DNA from: Hemerocallis citrina
Taxonomy: Eukaryota; Streptophyta; Magnoliopsida; Asparagales; Asphodelaceae
Length of the DNA: 64,000 nucleotides
Direction of reading: 5' to 3'
NCBI GenBank assembly: GCA_017893485.1
Contig: JACEHZ010000204.1
Span: 248,001-312,000 of the forward strand
The position numbers were made by a program, and so were the translations under genes. Shown here piece by piece: positions 32,638-43,147 of this stretch; positions within the stretch are counted from its first letter, which is position 1; every line of letters starts with the position of its first letter. Under the pieces are notes generated by a model, which saw nothing but the letters and a program-made list of their open reading frames with translations, made no database searches and was not told the origin of the DNA.

Positions 32638-34108
32638 GTAATGATTTTTTATTTATTTATATATTTTTAAAATTAGCTAAAACGTAGTGATTTTTTTCAT
32701 ATATCTGCCGTCTCTTCATTCAGTCATAACCTTCTGTAAGTTAAGGATTACTATTTCTGAATAAAATGTTCTTATATGTTTGCTTTATTTGGAATGTAAC
32801 TGGTAAACCATGTATGGTAACCAATTGAAGACTTAATATGGTTTCTAGAACAGAGTTTTTTTATATATTGATGATAAGGATAGGACTCATAACTGAGTCC
32901 CAGCCAATAACATAAAAAAACTACCAAGTACATAATTCAGTTACAATCATTTTGGTAAGTGCCTTACAAAGAGTAGCACCATAGCTCATGCTGCACATCT
33001 CAAAACAAGATAGTAACAAAGTCTGACAACATCAGAAGTACAAAATAGACTAGAACATATAGCAAGCAACAAAAGAAGCTCAAATAGAAGAAGGTCTTCA
33101 GAAGCATCCATGAAGCATCCTTTCAAGCTTCACAGCAGAAAGCAGTCCAGTATTCAGTATTGATTCTCATATGAAATCCTAATTAAATGACTCTTGTTTG
33201 TTGAAGAATATGGATCTCCTTATTTTAGGGGGTTTTGGAATCAATATTGATTTGCATTAAAATGTTCTTGAGTATCAATGATTCTTTAGTTTGATTGAAT
33301 GATAATTTTTCTACAACATAGAGAGTTTTCAAAAATTCATTTATTTCTTTTTATTGGATTATTCTATTAAGATAAATCTCTTTTCTTTTTAGAAGGGTAA
33401 TATAGAAAATGGAAAGATAAAAATATTTAAATCAGTAAAAAAATTAATCAAAAAGGAGTTTCACTCTAAAAATATTTTGTTTTAGGATGTTGGGGCTTTT
33501 AATATTTGTGAAACCTAGCGGATTTAAAAATAAATCAACCTCTAGCTTTGGGTCTTGAAATAATTTTTTCCTTTCATATTTAGGCTAGTAACTAGGAATG
33601 ATTATTTATAAATTTCCTGAGAAAATACTAAAAAAAACATTGCACTAGACGAAAATGGGATATCCCCTATGACATTGGTGATGAAGCTAATTAATTCAGG
33701 GATACCCAACTTCCTGAAACCTTTTTCATCACAAAAAGCTCACCGAGTAACATCCACAGATCAATATTATCTATGTTTATTTCCTGTAAGCATATTATTT
33801 ATGTCTACAGTGTGACTTCTAGTTTACTTTGAATCTTTTTGGTTTTCCGTTTTTATAAATTTTTGGGTTCTTGAATTGGATCAGGTCCCCCTTTATTATA
33901 ATCTTTTATTATAGTCTGAGCCTGGCTCACTTATAAAAAATGAATAAAATCATAAAAATGAAATGATGCCCATCAATATGCATAAATTTTCCATATATAT
34001 GATGAATTATATAGTAGCGTTTGTCTTTGAAATTAAGAAACCCTTTGTTGTTAAGTTTTACTCATTTTAATCCCCGCTGTCTATTTGCGGTTAGAACTCA
34101 ATTGTGCA
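32638..34108. other. Intron 2, left part, without recognisable genes
   Basis: This is AT-rich DNA with no supported ORF. A 300-bp stretch at about 32830-33150 has less biased composition and could be an old untranslated or transposon-derived fragment, but I cannot identify it. GTGCA at 34104-34108 abuts the copia 2 LTR. Confidence 0.5.
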
Positions 34109-34252
34109 TGTTAAGGTTAACACAGATTGAGAAAATGTTATAATGGATTTATTATAACTGAGTATTATATCTCCTATATATAGGAGAGAAGCAAAGACTG
34201 AACTAATACATATTTTGATATGGGACTAATAATCTATATATAATATCTAACA
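34109..34252 (-). repeat. 3' LTR of copia 2
   Basis: In minus orientation it starts TGTTAGATATTATATA and ends GTTAACCTTAACA (144 bp), with the CTCCTATATATAGGAG palindrome inside. GAGTTTGAAAGG just upstream on that strand is the purine tract. The end GTTAACCTTAACA is identical to the end of the copia 1 3' LTR. Confidence 0.9.
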
Positions 34253-34265
34253 CTACCTTTCAAAC

Positions 34266-37200
34266 TCATGGTGGGTCGAACAGTGTGAGTTTATCCACAA
34301 AGTATCGAAATCTCTGGACAGTATGAGATTTGGTGAAGAAGTCTATTATCTGTTGTGAAGAGGTCACATAATGAAGTGAAAAGGTCTCTGCATCAAAACA
34401 CTCACGAACATAGTGACAATCAATCTCTATGTGCTTCGTCCGCTCATTAAAGATCGGGTTGCTTGCAATATGCAAGGCACTCTGGTTATTATAATGAAGA
34501 GGAGTTGCTCCTGTAAGAGTGACCCGTATCTGACAACCACCACCGAACATGAACAATCTCTCTAGTGGTAGTTGTCATCGCTCTGTACTCAACTTTTGTG
34601 GAAGAACATGTAACAACTGTATATTTCTTGCTTCACCATGAGATCAGCGAATCACCAAGAAATAGACAGAAATATGTGGTACACCATCTGGTAGTAGGAT
34701 CACCTGCCCAATCTGAATCAGAATATGCCCTAAGCTCTAGTTTAGATGTAGAAGACATGAATAATGGGAGAGTGATAGTGACCCGAAGATATCTGAGGAT
34801 TCGAAGAAGAGCACTATAGTGAACTGATTGATGAGTTGAAACAAACTGAATGCATAGGCAATATCAGGTCTGTTCATGCATAAGTAGACAAGTTGGCCAA
34901 TAATTTGCATGTATCTAGTGGGATTAGGAAGGAGCTCACCATTTATGGAACGAATCTTCACGTGAAGCTCTAGAGGAGTATCAGCTAATCGACTGTCAGA
35001 GAGACATGCAGCAGAGATAATATCAAATGTGTATTTCTGCTGAGAAATTAGTATCCCTTGAGATCCGTGAGTAATCTCTAGACCCAGAAAATAGCATACT
35101 CAGCTAATATACAACTGCTGGTGAAGGTATCTCTGAGTAGATGCAATAGCTGCAGAATCATCCCCAGTCATATCATCAACATATAGTAGTAGAAGTACTC
35201 TTCCCTACGGTGTTGACCGCATAAACATAGAGTGGTCTTGTGAACTTTGGCTGAAACCGACATGTGTGATGACACGGCGAAGGCACTCAAATCAGGCTCA
35301 GGGATCCTGTTTCAGACTATATATAGTGCGCCGTAGACGACAAACATGATGAGGAGGTGTGAGAAGGCCAAGAGGAGACTGCATGTAAACAACCTCAGAA
35401 AGTGTACCATGAATAAAGGCATTCTTCACGTCCATCTGGTATAACGACCACTAACAGATGGCAGCAACGGCAAGAGAGTACGAACTGTAGTCATCTGCGT
35501 AACTAGAGAAAAAATCTCATCGTAATCAATGTCATGCTCCTGAGAAAATCCTCGGGCAACTAGACGTACCTATGCCGCTTAATGGAGCCATCAGGTCGAT
35601 ATTTGACCTTGAAGATCCACTTGTAGCTAACAGACTTGACGCCTACTGGTAGTAGAACATCTCAAGTGCAATTCTGATCAAATGCACGAAATTCCTATGC
35701 AATAGCTTCCCGCCACTCGGGATATTGAATTGCTTCCTGATAGGTTCTGGGCTCACGTGTGGAGTGTATAGCAGCGAGATAAGCATGGAATTGTGGTGAG
35801 TAAGAGGCAAGGGTTGCAAAACCATACTGGTCATAGGAAACAGTGGCATCAGGTGTATAACGTGCCGATGAGATGCCCAAAGTGGTACGTGTAGACCGAC
35901 GAACATATGGAGGATGTGCAGGGTGTGGGGGTGAGGTCGGTGGGGTGGGTGCATGCGGTCGTGGGGATGCAGGTGGTGTGGGTGCATGTCCATGTGGTGA
36001 TGCAGGTGGTAAGGGAAGGACCTCTGTAGGAGGGGTAGGAGTTGTAATGTCTGTTTGATATGGAAAATGAGCCAAAGGAGTGAGATCAAAGGGAATACGT
36101 AAAGATGTGTCAGAGGAGGTAGACGATAAAACCGGGGAATCGAGAAAGCTAGTATTCTCAGGAGAAGACATAAAATAAGGAGAGTCTTCCACAAAGGAGA
36201 TATATCTAGAAATACGGACACAATGTGCTAAGGGATCAAAACAACGATATCCTTTGTGCTTTGAACTGATACCTAGGTGAACGCACTTAGCACCGTGGGC
36301 GATCAGCTTCGTGCGCTCAATGGGAGGGATGACGTAATAGGTGCATCCAAAATTACAGAGCATATTGTAGTCCGGTGGTGAGTGATGAAGAGCCTTATAA
36401 GGTTTCGTACCAGATAGGGTAGAGTAGACAAGGGAGTAATGTCGATAAAGCCAACAGAAGTCGAGACAGCTTCAACCCAGAAAGGGCAAGGAACATAAAA
36501 AGAGAGTAAAAGAGCGTGAGTCGTCTAAAAAATGTGACGATTCTTGCATTCAGCTACATCATTCTGTTCATGTGTGTGAGGGCATGACTGCTGAAAAAGT
36601 GTGTCATGAGGCTGAATGATCGATCTCGTAGTAGTGGATGTGTACTCACTAGCACCATCTGAGCGAAAATCTTGATGCCCATACCAAACTGAGTGTAAAT
36701 CATGGTTGTAAAGAACTGATAAACATTAGGAATCTCATATCGTTGGCGCAAAAAAAGAAAAACCCATGTATATCTAGTGAAGTCATCTATGAATGCAACA
36801 TGTTATAAATAGCTTTTGCTAGAAGATACAGGAGATATGTCAGAATGAACAAGTTGAAAAGGAAGAGTGGTTTGAGAAGTATTTTTATTATTAAAAGGGA
36901 GTGATATGTGTTTGGCCAACTGACAATCCTGACAAACAGACAAATGTGTAATAAAAAGATTGCCAAGGACACCACTACAGGCTAAAGTCTTGAGACGAGA
37001 TTCAGTAAGATTACCTAAACGTATGTGCCACAGATCAGCATTAGAGAACACAACACCAGCAAAATTAGGATGATATCTATGTGCATGTAGAAAATCTTGA
37101 TGATATAGGCGACCCTGTCGACTAGCCCGCCCAAATTTCTGACTAGTGTGTGAATATGTAATAGGACAACCTAAAGAATCGAATGTAACGAAAAGACCAC

Positions 37201-37495
37201 TATCGCAGAGAGCACTAATGAAAATAAGGTTTATGGATAAATGAGAAGCATAAATAACATAAGGTAATGTGAGAGTGGGAGAGCTAATAGATCCTGAGAG
37301 TGTAGTGAAAAGTTATGAGCCATCGACTGTGTGAAGGGATGGAGAGTGAGATGGAAGTGCAGTGCTGATGGTGAACAGTGTATAATTACTAGTAAGATGA
37401 TGCAATGCATCAGAATCTAAAATCCATGAAGAATTCATACCGGGAGTAATATAGAATTCAGGGGCAAAGGGGCCAGCATTGACAGATTGACCCAA
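34266..37495 (-). pseudogene. Copia 2 pol remnant: protease, integrase, RT and RNase H
   Basis: From right to left: protease with WILDSDALHHLTSN (37380-37430; Gly lost from the D-S-G triad), integrase zinc domain (HIRLGNL, CQDCQLAKH at 36890-37050), integrase core (36540-36790), and a Pro/His-rich linker that is open for 222 codons (35695-36363). RT follows with the YVDDM region near 35180. RNase H ends with ERTKHIEID at about 34430. Many stops and frame changes exist. Order and sequence match copia 1. Confidence 0.85.
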
Positions 37496-37907
37496 GAGCT
37501 AGAGTTTCAGCTGAGCGAGGAGATGCTAAAGATTGACCCAATCAGCAGGTGATGGTAAAGCCGGAGTAACGGTAATGGCAGAAGATGTAAGGGAAGAAGT
37601 ACTGCGAGGAGGATTGAGACTGTTGTTGTTGTGGCAGGGATCGAAATGAGGACGGAGATGTTGCTGTTGGCGGGATAGGGAGAAGGATCTGGATGTTGCT
37701 ACTGTTGTTGGTGTCAGAAGAAGTGGTGGGGTAGGGTTAGAGATGATGCTGAAAGGAGGGAGGATGCTGAAATTAGGATGACGGCGGTGCTGCTGCTATT
37801 GTCTGGATCTGGATGGGAAGGAGAGTGAAGAGGAAGATGCAGCAGTGGAGAAGTCGGTGGAGACGGAAAGATACTGGCGAAACTGGGGTTCCATTGGAGA
37901 AGTACTA
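37496..37907 (-). pseudogene. Copia 2 gag remnant
   Basis: The ATG at about 37893 begins ATGGAACCCCAG after a poly-T/CAG acceptor-like tract (37907-37950), the same arrangement as copia 1 at 8234. The product is Ser/Pro/Gln-rich, with stops, and reaches the protease after about 130 codons. Gag capsid and zinc knuckle are absent, as in copia 1. Confidence 0.65.
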
Positions 37908-38215
37908 ATACCTGCAAAAAAAAAAAAGACAAAAAAAAAAAAAACCCCTTTTTTCTGACTTTTTATAACGACGGCGACGACGTCAACAACAAACTAATCG
38001 GGAATAGAAAGGATTAGGGTTATGGTTAGGCTAGTAGTTTCGGGTTTGGATTTGGTATGAGTGTGCGTTTGGATTTCGGGGTTTTATACATATATATATA
38101 TAGATAGATAGAAACGGGTTGTGAGTATAGGGTTTGGATGATAGAGTTTAGGGTATCGGGTCGGGTAGGGTTTCGGGTAGGTTTAACTGGGTGGAAGAAT
38201 TAGGAGTTGGAATAA

Positions 38216-38657
38216 GTGGCGGCTAGGGATTGGGAAGTTGTGTTGCTGAATGAGATTGCCCTGAACTATTATTCCACAGTCATCACATACAGATTTTCTA
38301 TACTTCTCATTGTCCTACACATTGTCCATATACATGTCAAGAGTCACAATAAGTTGACGTCAGTTCATTCAATTGGTATCTGCACACTTATCCTAAATAT
38401 TGGACAGCTATTTCAATAAACCTCATCACATAATACATCTTTTCAACACTCGACTGTCGAAATGCCTCTTCAAATATACTTTGTCATGAATTGGTTATTG
38501 TTATAGCTGACAATGAGAGGGCATCGTCTTGATCTTTTAGATTAAACTCTTCAATTTTTCGTTATTAACAAAACTTTCCCCAATAAAATGTGTTAAATAA
38601 CATTGTAAATGAATATGTTGCTGATCAGATCAAATTTTTTCCTTCCTCTTTTTCCAG
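38216..38657. other. Intron 2, right part
   Basis: This is AT-rich sequence ending in a good polypyrimidine tract and acceptor (CCTCTTTTTCCAG at 38645-38657). I see nothing else. Confidence 0.6.
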
Positions 38658-39772
38658 GTGTATCTGTGGGATTAGCAAGCTTTCTAATAGTTAGCTTTGT
38701 TTTTGTCCTTCAGTACTGTTCTCCCAAAAAGATTTGTAGATTACTCTTTAAGGGGAAGAAAGCGGGGCATGCCCAGACAATTGAATCCTTTTTAGAGAAA
38801 CATGGTCAACTTTCCACAAAACGTTATACATATTCTCAGGTAAAGAAAATAACCAGATCCTTCAGTGAAAAACTAGGTCAAGGTGGTTTTGGCAGTGTAT
38901 ACAAGGGCAGTCTCTTTGACGGGCACTCAGTGGCAGTGAAGGTTTTGTGTGAAACTAAAGGCGATGGTGAGGATTTCATCAATGAGGTGGCAGCTATTGG
39001 AAATACTTCTCATGTAAATGTTGTCACCCTCCGCGGATTTTGTGTAGATGGATCTAAACGAGCTCTAATCTACGACTTCATGCCAAATGGATCATTGGAG
39101 AAGTATATTTACTCAGAGAAACCTGCAGGAAAAAAATTGTTAGGGTGGGAAAAACTATATGAGATAGTAGTTGGGGTTGCTCGAGGGCTAGAGTATTTGC
39201 ACCGGGGTTGCAACACTCGAATAGTTCATTTTGACATCAAACCTCATAATATCCTACTTGACCAAGATTTTTGCCCTAAGATCTCAGACTTTGGAATGGC
39301 TAAGCTGTGTCCCCCAAAGCAGAGTATACTATCGATGTATGGTACTAGAGGAACCATAGGATATATTGCTCCGGAACTTTTCTCTAGGACCTTTGGGGCT
39401 GTCTCAAGTAAATCTGATGTTTATAGCTACGGAATGATGGTACTAGAAATGTTTGGAGGCAAGAGAAGCATGAATACGAAAGTGGAGAGTGTTAGTGAGA
39501 CATATTTTCCTCAAAGTATCTACCAACATCTTGATAACTTTGATGGTCTAATGGAGTATGGTGTTACTTATGAAACTGGAGAAATTGCCAAGAAAATGTT
39601 GATTGTTGGATTTTGGTGTGTACAGACAAAGCCAGAAGATCGACCTTCAATGAATAGAGTGGTTGAGATGTTGGAAGGAAGCATGGAAGACCTGCCAATC
39701 CCGCCTAAACCATTACTATCATCTCCTTTAGATTTTATTATAGATGATTCTATCACAAGATCAAGTTCTTAA
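38658..39772 (+). CDS. LRK10L: LRK10L-2/PR5K-type transmembrane and kinase exon
   Basis: The exon starts at the acceptor, completing a split Gly codon. It encodes a membrane helix (VSVGLASFLIVSFVFVLQYC) and a basic juxtamembrane region, then a full Ser/Thr kinase domain: glycine loop GQGGFGSVYKG, Lys in VAVKVL, catalytic loop HFDIKPHNILL, DFGMAKLC, GTIGYIAPE, SDVYSYGMMVLEM and RPSMNRVVEMLEG. The tail is short and Ser-rich with stop at 39770-39772. The catalytic loop has HFD instead of HRD, so it is a non-RD kinase, a class linked to immune receptors. About 371 codons with no defects suggest recent constraint. Joined in phase to 23984-24761 and 32602-32637 it gives 642 residues, a normal LRK10L length. 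An ORF start at 38609 precedes the acceptor and is not the true start. Confidence 0.92.
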
Positions 39773-39873
39773 TTAAAGTGAAAATTGGCTGTTAGAAATT
39801 GTATGCTGCAAAATGCAAGCATCTTATGTGAAACAAGATGAGTTTGAGTTAATCTGTATATGTTATGTACACG

Positions 39874-40268
39874 CAGGACTGGTTCTGAGTTTACGGGAGC
39901 CTGAGATGAACTCCTAAAATGGGATCCCCATACAAAATTTGTTTTTTACAAAAATTGATTATTATTATTTTTTTAATTATTTTTTTGCTACAATTCTTAA
40001 AAACCGATATATATATAAAGAAATAGATTGAGATTTAGCGAATTGAGAAAAAAACTCCATACAAACCCAAGCCCAACTAAAATAAGCCGGCCCAAGTACT
40101 AATTTTAAAAACAAAAACCCAACAAACTAAATTTGGGGCCCCTAAAAAATATTAGAAAATACATATATATAAATATAATAAGGGGAAAAAATTGGGAGCC
40201 CCTAAAATTGGGAAAAAATGGGATCCTGAGGCAGCTGCCTCCCCGGCCTAAACTGGGGACCGGCCCTG
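39874..40268. mobile_element. hAT-like MITE, 395 bp
   Basis: The ends are CAGGACTGGTTCTGAGTTTA and the complement of CAGGGCCGGTCCCCAGTTTA. The flanks TGTACACG and TGTACACA are a 7-of-8 TSD. The CAGGGCCGG terminus is typical of plant hAT MITEs. It lies about 100 bp after the kinase stop, so it could be within or next to the 3' UTR. Confidence 0.85.
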
Positions 40269-40797
40269 TGTACACAAGTGTGTGAAAATTAGATTTCTAG
40301 TCAGATTTCGTACATGGTATATACACTCAAATCCTGAAGTGTGGGGATGAGGTACCTATTTTACTTATGATTACCCTGAGTCTCACATTTTGAAAAATAG
40401 TTTCTCTCTCCAGAAATTCTAGAGAGGGAAGCTTTTCGAAAAAATTAAAAAATAAATAAAAAAAACGAACCCTAAATATGAAGAGGGGGGCCCTTCTCTC
40501 CCTTTCTTTTCGAGTTATTTGGCTTGTTACCCTTCTTTTTGAAAATATTTAGGGAATTACCCTTATTTTGAAAATAATTAGTACAATACCCTAGTTTTTA
40601 GTTAGATTTCTATACTATTCTTCCTATAATAATTTTTATAGGATGTGTGACATTTCTACAAAAACTAAAAGTTTTTGGGTTTTAGGATAATTCTTATTTT
40701 TATTATTAGATTTTAGTTTTTCTGCTTTCTAGTCTATAAATTACTAATAAATTTATGAAAAATTACAGAAATTAAGTTAAAATTATTTACTCTGTCC
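40269..40797. other. Spacer and possible viral leader downstream of the primer site
   Basis: No ORF is supported. The part next to 40797 may be the start of the viral 5' leader (minus strand), since ORF1 would follow the primer site in an intact circular genome. The left virus-host junction cannot be placed exactly. Confidence 0.4.
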
Positions 40798-40811
40798 TGG
40801 CTCTGATACCA
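40798..40811 (-). promoter_or_regulatory. Viral tRNA-Met primer binding site
   Basis: On the minus strand TGGTATCAGAGCCA is complementary to the 3' end of initiator tRNA-Met, the primer site used by Caulimoviridae and conventional position 1 of their genomes. It lies about 100 bases after the leader ORF stop. Confidence 0.9.
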
Positions 40812-40907
40812 CTTTGGTGGGTGCGTGAAATCTCTTAACTTGTAGGTGTGGGTAGCGCGTAATCTCCTGGAGACCTGAAAATCAAAAAGAAGAGAGTATC
40901 AAAAACT

Positions 40908-41471
40908 TTAAAAGTCTAAAGAGTTGAAATAAAGATCAAAGTTTGGCGTAAAATAATATTCGTCGAAATAATGGATATTGTCAATTCTGAAAAAGTAATC
41001 AGGAATGATGGGAATATCGTCGTCATCGTCGTCAAGTTCTCTCATATATTCTGATTCTGTCTCATATCCTTCACTATTACTATCATATGGGGGTTCTTCG
41101 AGTTCTTCTGTATGTCTATTTTCTCCTCCATTCTGTTCATGTTCTTCTAGAAATTGTCTGTATGCAGTCGTAGGACTCCAAACGTAACTACTAAATATAC
41201 CATTTTCATAAAATAACAAAGATCTTTCGTGATAAGTTAGGTCGTCAATTATTTCAACATTTATATTACTAGTTTCTCCAGGAATTATTTGGTTTATTGT
41301 TATGATTATTACTCGTTGAATACTAAAAAAGAATAATTTGAATTCGTAGCAATCATCCATACTTATTTGTCTATGAGGATAATAAACATAAAAAACTAGC
41401 ATTCTATCACTTCCTTGGTAATTAATCATTAATTCAAAAATTGGTGAGGCAATACCAAAATTATTATCCAT
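40908..41471 (-). CDS. Leader ORF of the endogenous pararetrovirus, unknown function (187 aa)
   Basis: An uninterrupted ORF lies between the pregenomic promoter and the primer site, where family members usually have a highly structured leader with only tiny ORFs. The protein has no recognised domain. The N-terminal two thirds alternate hydrophobic and polar residues in a beta-like pattern. A Glu-rich stretch (about 120-140) and a run of six Asp (about 150-156) follow, and the C-terminus is aromatic (Tyr, Phe, Asp). It is one of the few viral frames with no lesion. Whether it is a viral accessory gene or a captured sequence cannot be decided here. Confidence 0.6.
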   Translation of the reverse strand: MDNNFGIASPIFELMINYQGSDRMLVFYVYYPHRQISMDDCYEFKLFFFSIQRVIIITINQIIPGETSNINVEIIDDLTYHERSLLFYENGIFSSYVWSPTTAYRQFLEEHEQNGGENRHTEELEEPPYDSNSEGYETESEYMRELDDDDDDIPIIPDYFFRIDNIHYFDEYYFTPNFDLYFNSLDF

Positions 41472-41539
41472 TAGTTCTTTTGAACAATAAGCAATTATGA
41501 AATAAAGAGCAGAGAGAGATTTCTAAGGATACGGCCCAT

Positions 41540-41987
41540 CATGCTTTCGACCTAGTTAAACTTTTTTGATCTGATTTGTACCAGCTACTACCAGTGGATA
41601 AAATACCCATGGTATGCACCTCGATTTCTTTGCTCCTTTTACGTTCTTCCCATCTCAAGATTACTATGCCCTCAATAGAGCTTCATCCTAGAGATACGTC
41701 GAGAACAACTAGTAGCCCTTTGGTACAGACAACCACAACAGTCTAACTATAGAAGGTTACAAATGAGCTTTTTTGTAAGATCAGTCAGGCAGAGCCTTAC
41801 AAAACTCTCTCTAAGGGGAAGAGATTTAGTTATTCATACCTTATTTTCTGTAAGAGCTGATAGATGAACTCATAAAAGATATTTTATTTGCTTCAAACTT
41901 GTTACAAACAGACTCTTCAAGATTATGAGGAATTATTTCTCTCCTAGATAGTCTGTCTTCTCTCTTGGTTTGCCTTCCCTTTTATAG
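41540..41987 (-). promoter_or_regulatory. Viral pregenomic RNA promoter core, poly(A) signal and leader
   Basis: On the minus strand a TATA box (TATAAAAGGG, plus coordinates 41977-41986) should give a start near 41955. AATAAA follows at 41888-41883, about 70 nt after the start, the usual placement in this family, where the poly(A) signal is bypassed on the first pass. A partial inverted repeat, TGTACCAGCTACT (41597 region) against AGTAG...TGGTACA (41721-41737), suggests a leader stem-loop. RNA folding would be needed to confirm it. Confidence 0.7.
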
Positions 41988-42060
41988 GCTAAGGGATCAG
42001 CTTACAACAAGTCTTCCTACATCACTGCTTACATTGTATGTTCAATAATTGATACCAATA

Positions 42061-42080
42061 CGTAAGTGCTTACATCATCC
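42061..42080 (-). promoter_or_regulatory. as-1/ocs-like enhancer element upstream of the viral TATA box
   Basis: On the minus strand GATGTAAGCACTTACG lies about 80 bases before the TATA box. Paired TGACG/TTACG-like words at this distance are the bZIP (TGA factor) sites of pararetroviral promoters. The match is partial. Confidence 0.55.
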
Positions 42081-42109
42081 TACAATAATTGTTCTGATTA
42101 CATTTTGGC

Positions 42110-43128
42110 CTATTCTAGGAAAAGAGATTCCTCTTGGCCGACATCTTCACATGCTGCACATTTATGTTGGTGCTCCATCTTCATCAGGCTACAGTAATGT
42201 ACAGCTGTCTCCGCTGTCATTGTCATTGCTCCAGTAGATAGTATTTGGTACCAGCTGTCAAACAGCTCATGCTTATCTTGTGGTTGTTTGATCTTTGCTA
42301 TACTATACATTATTATCTTATCTGGATCTGGGCTGTCATAGATCCATTTATTGCTATCTCTTTGTTTTATATCTTTTAATTCACAGTACATGTTCCTAAA
42401 GCCCATTCTTCTTTCTGGGATTAATTTCTCAAATTCTTCAGCCTTAAATCGTACAATATTTGATGCTCCATATATTATTTGGGTGGTCATCCCTATTTTT
42501 ATAACATGTTCTGCTGGAAATTCTTCTTCATCATTAGGATATTCGGGGATTGCTGAATACATTCTGACATATATTTTTGAGGCCTTCGTGAGCCCAAAAT
42601 AACTTTTGACTGCCTTGTAAATTTCACTTGGTAGGTGGATTAGTTCTTCGCATTCTCTGGACGGATAGATGTAATGAATAAGTCCTCTTTCGAACAACGC
42701 CCTAGTTGTCCTTGGATTAGCTCCTGGTAGGATGATGGCCTTGTTCATGTGCTGTTAAGATATGGTCATGATGAATTGGTTTACCTCTGTTACTTGACAT
42801 AGTTTTTGAATATATTGTAAAATAATATTTTCTTCGATACTTTGGTAGGAGCTTTCTCTGTAAGGAGTGTCTCCTTGTATGTGGTTTTATTTGGGGATAT
42901 AATTACTTCTTCTTTTATTGACTGAGAAGGCTCACCTATCTCACTCATTTTCTCGCTATTATTGTCCACCATATTTTCGGTGGTTACATGCTGACTTACA
43001 TGCTGATAGAACAGACTTTGGAGTCCGCATATTTGTAGTTGTAACTGATTAAATGCTCCTTTTAATTGCTCCATTGTTCCCTTGATGTAAATAACCTCTT
43101 GTTCCATTTGCTGAACTTTGGTTTCCAT
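42110..43128 (-). pseudogene. Viral transactivator-like (TAV) ORF, one frameshift
   Basis: The N-terminal part (43128-42790) is a predicted coiled coil (METKVQQMEQEVIYIKGTM) and begins about 20 bases after the pol stop. The C-terminal part (42748-42110) is open for 212 codons in another frame and ends with a possible zinc-binding pair (CAACEDVG) preceded by His residues. The region with AIILPGANPRTTRALFERGL is in the position and style of the conserved TAV core. TAV promotes reinitiation on the polycistronic pregenomic RNA and forms inclusion bodies. Assignment rests mainly on order (after RNase H, before the promoter) and weak core similarity. Confidence 0.65.
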
Positions 43129-43147
43129 TCTGCAACAAGTGAAATAG

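Larger units (their letters stand above)
34109..38215 (-). mobile_element. Copia 2: degenerate copy, 5' truncated, same family as copia 1
   Basis: The element lies in reverse within the kinase gene intron. Its 3' LTR is intact at 34109-34252. RNase H, RT, integrase, protease and a shortened gag follow up to the gag start near 37907 and a leader to about 38215. No 5' LTR or primer site was found beyond that, so the 5' end is truncated. Homology with copia 1 runs through all domains. Stops interrupt most of them. Confidence 0.85.

Noticed and set aside
34565..34819. 84-aa plus-strand ORF
   Set aside because: It is antisense to the copia 2 RNase H region.
38609..38657. Extension of the kinase exon to the ATG at 38609
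   Set aside because: This part is a polypyrimidine tract with a splice acceptor; the family expects the membrane helix to begin at the acceptor.
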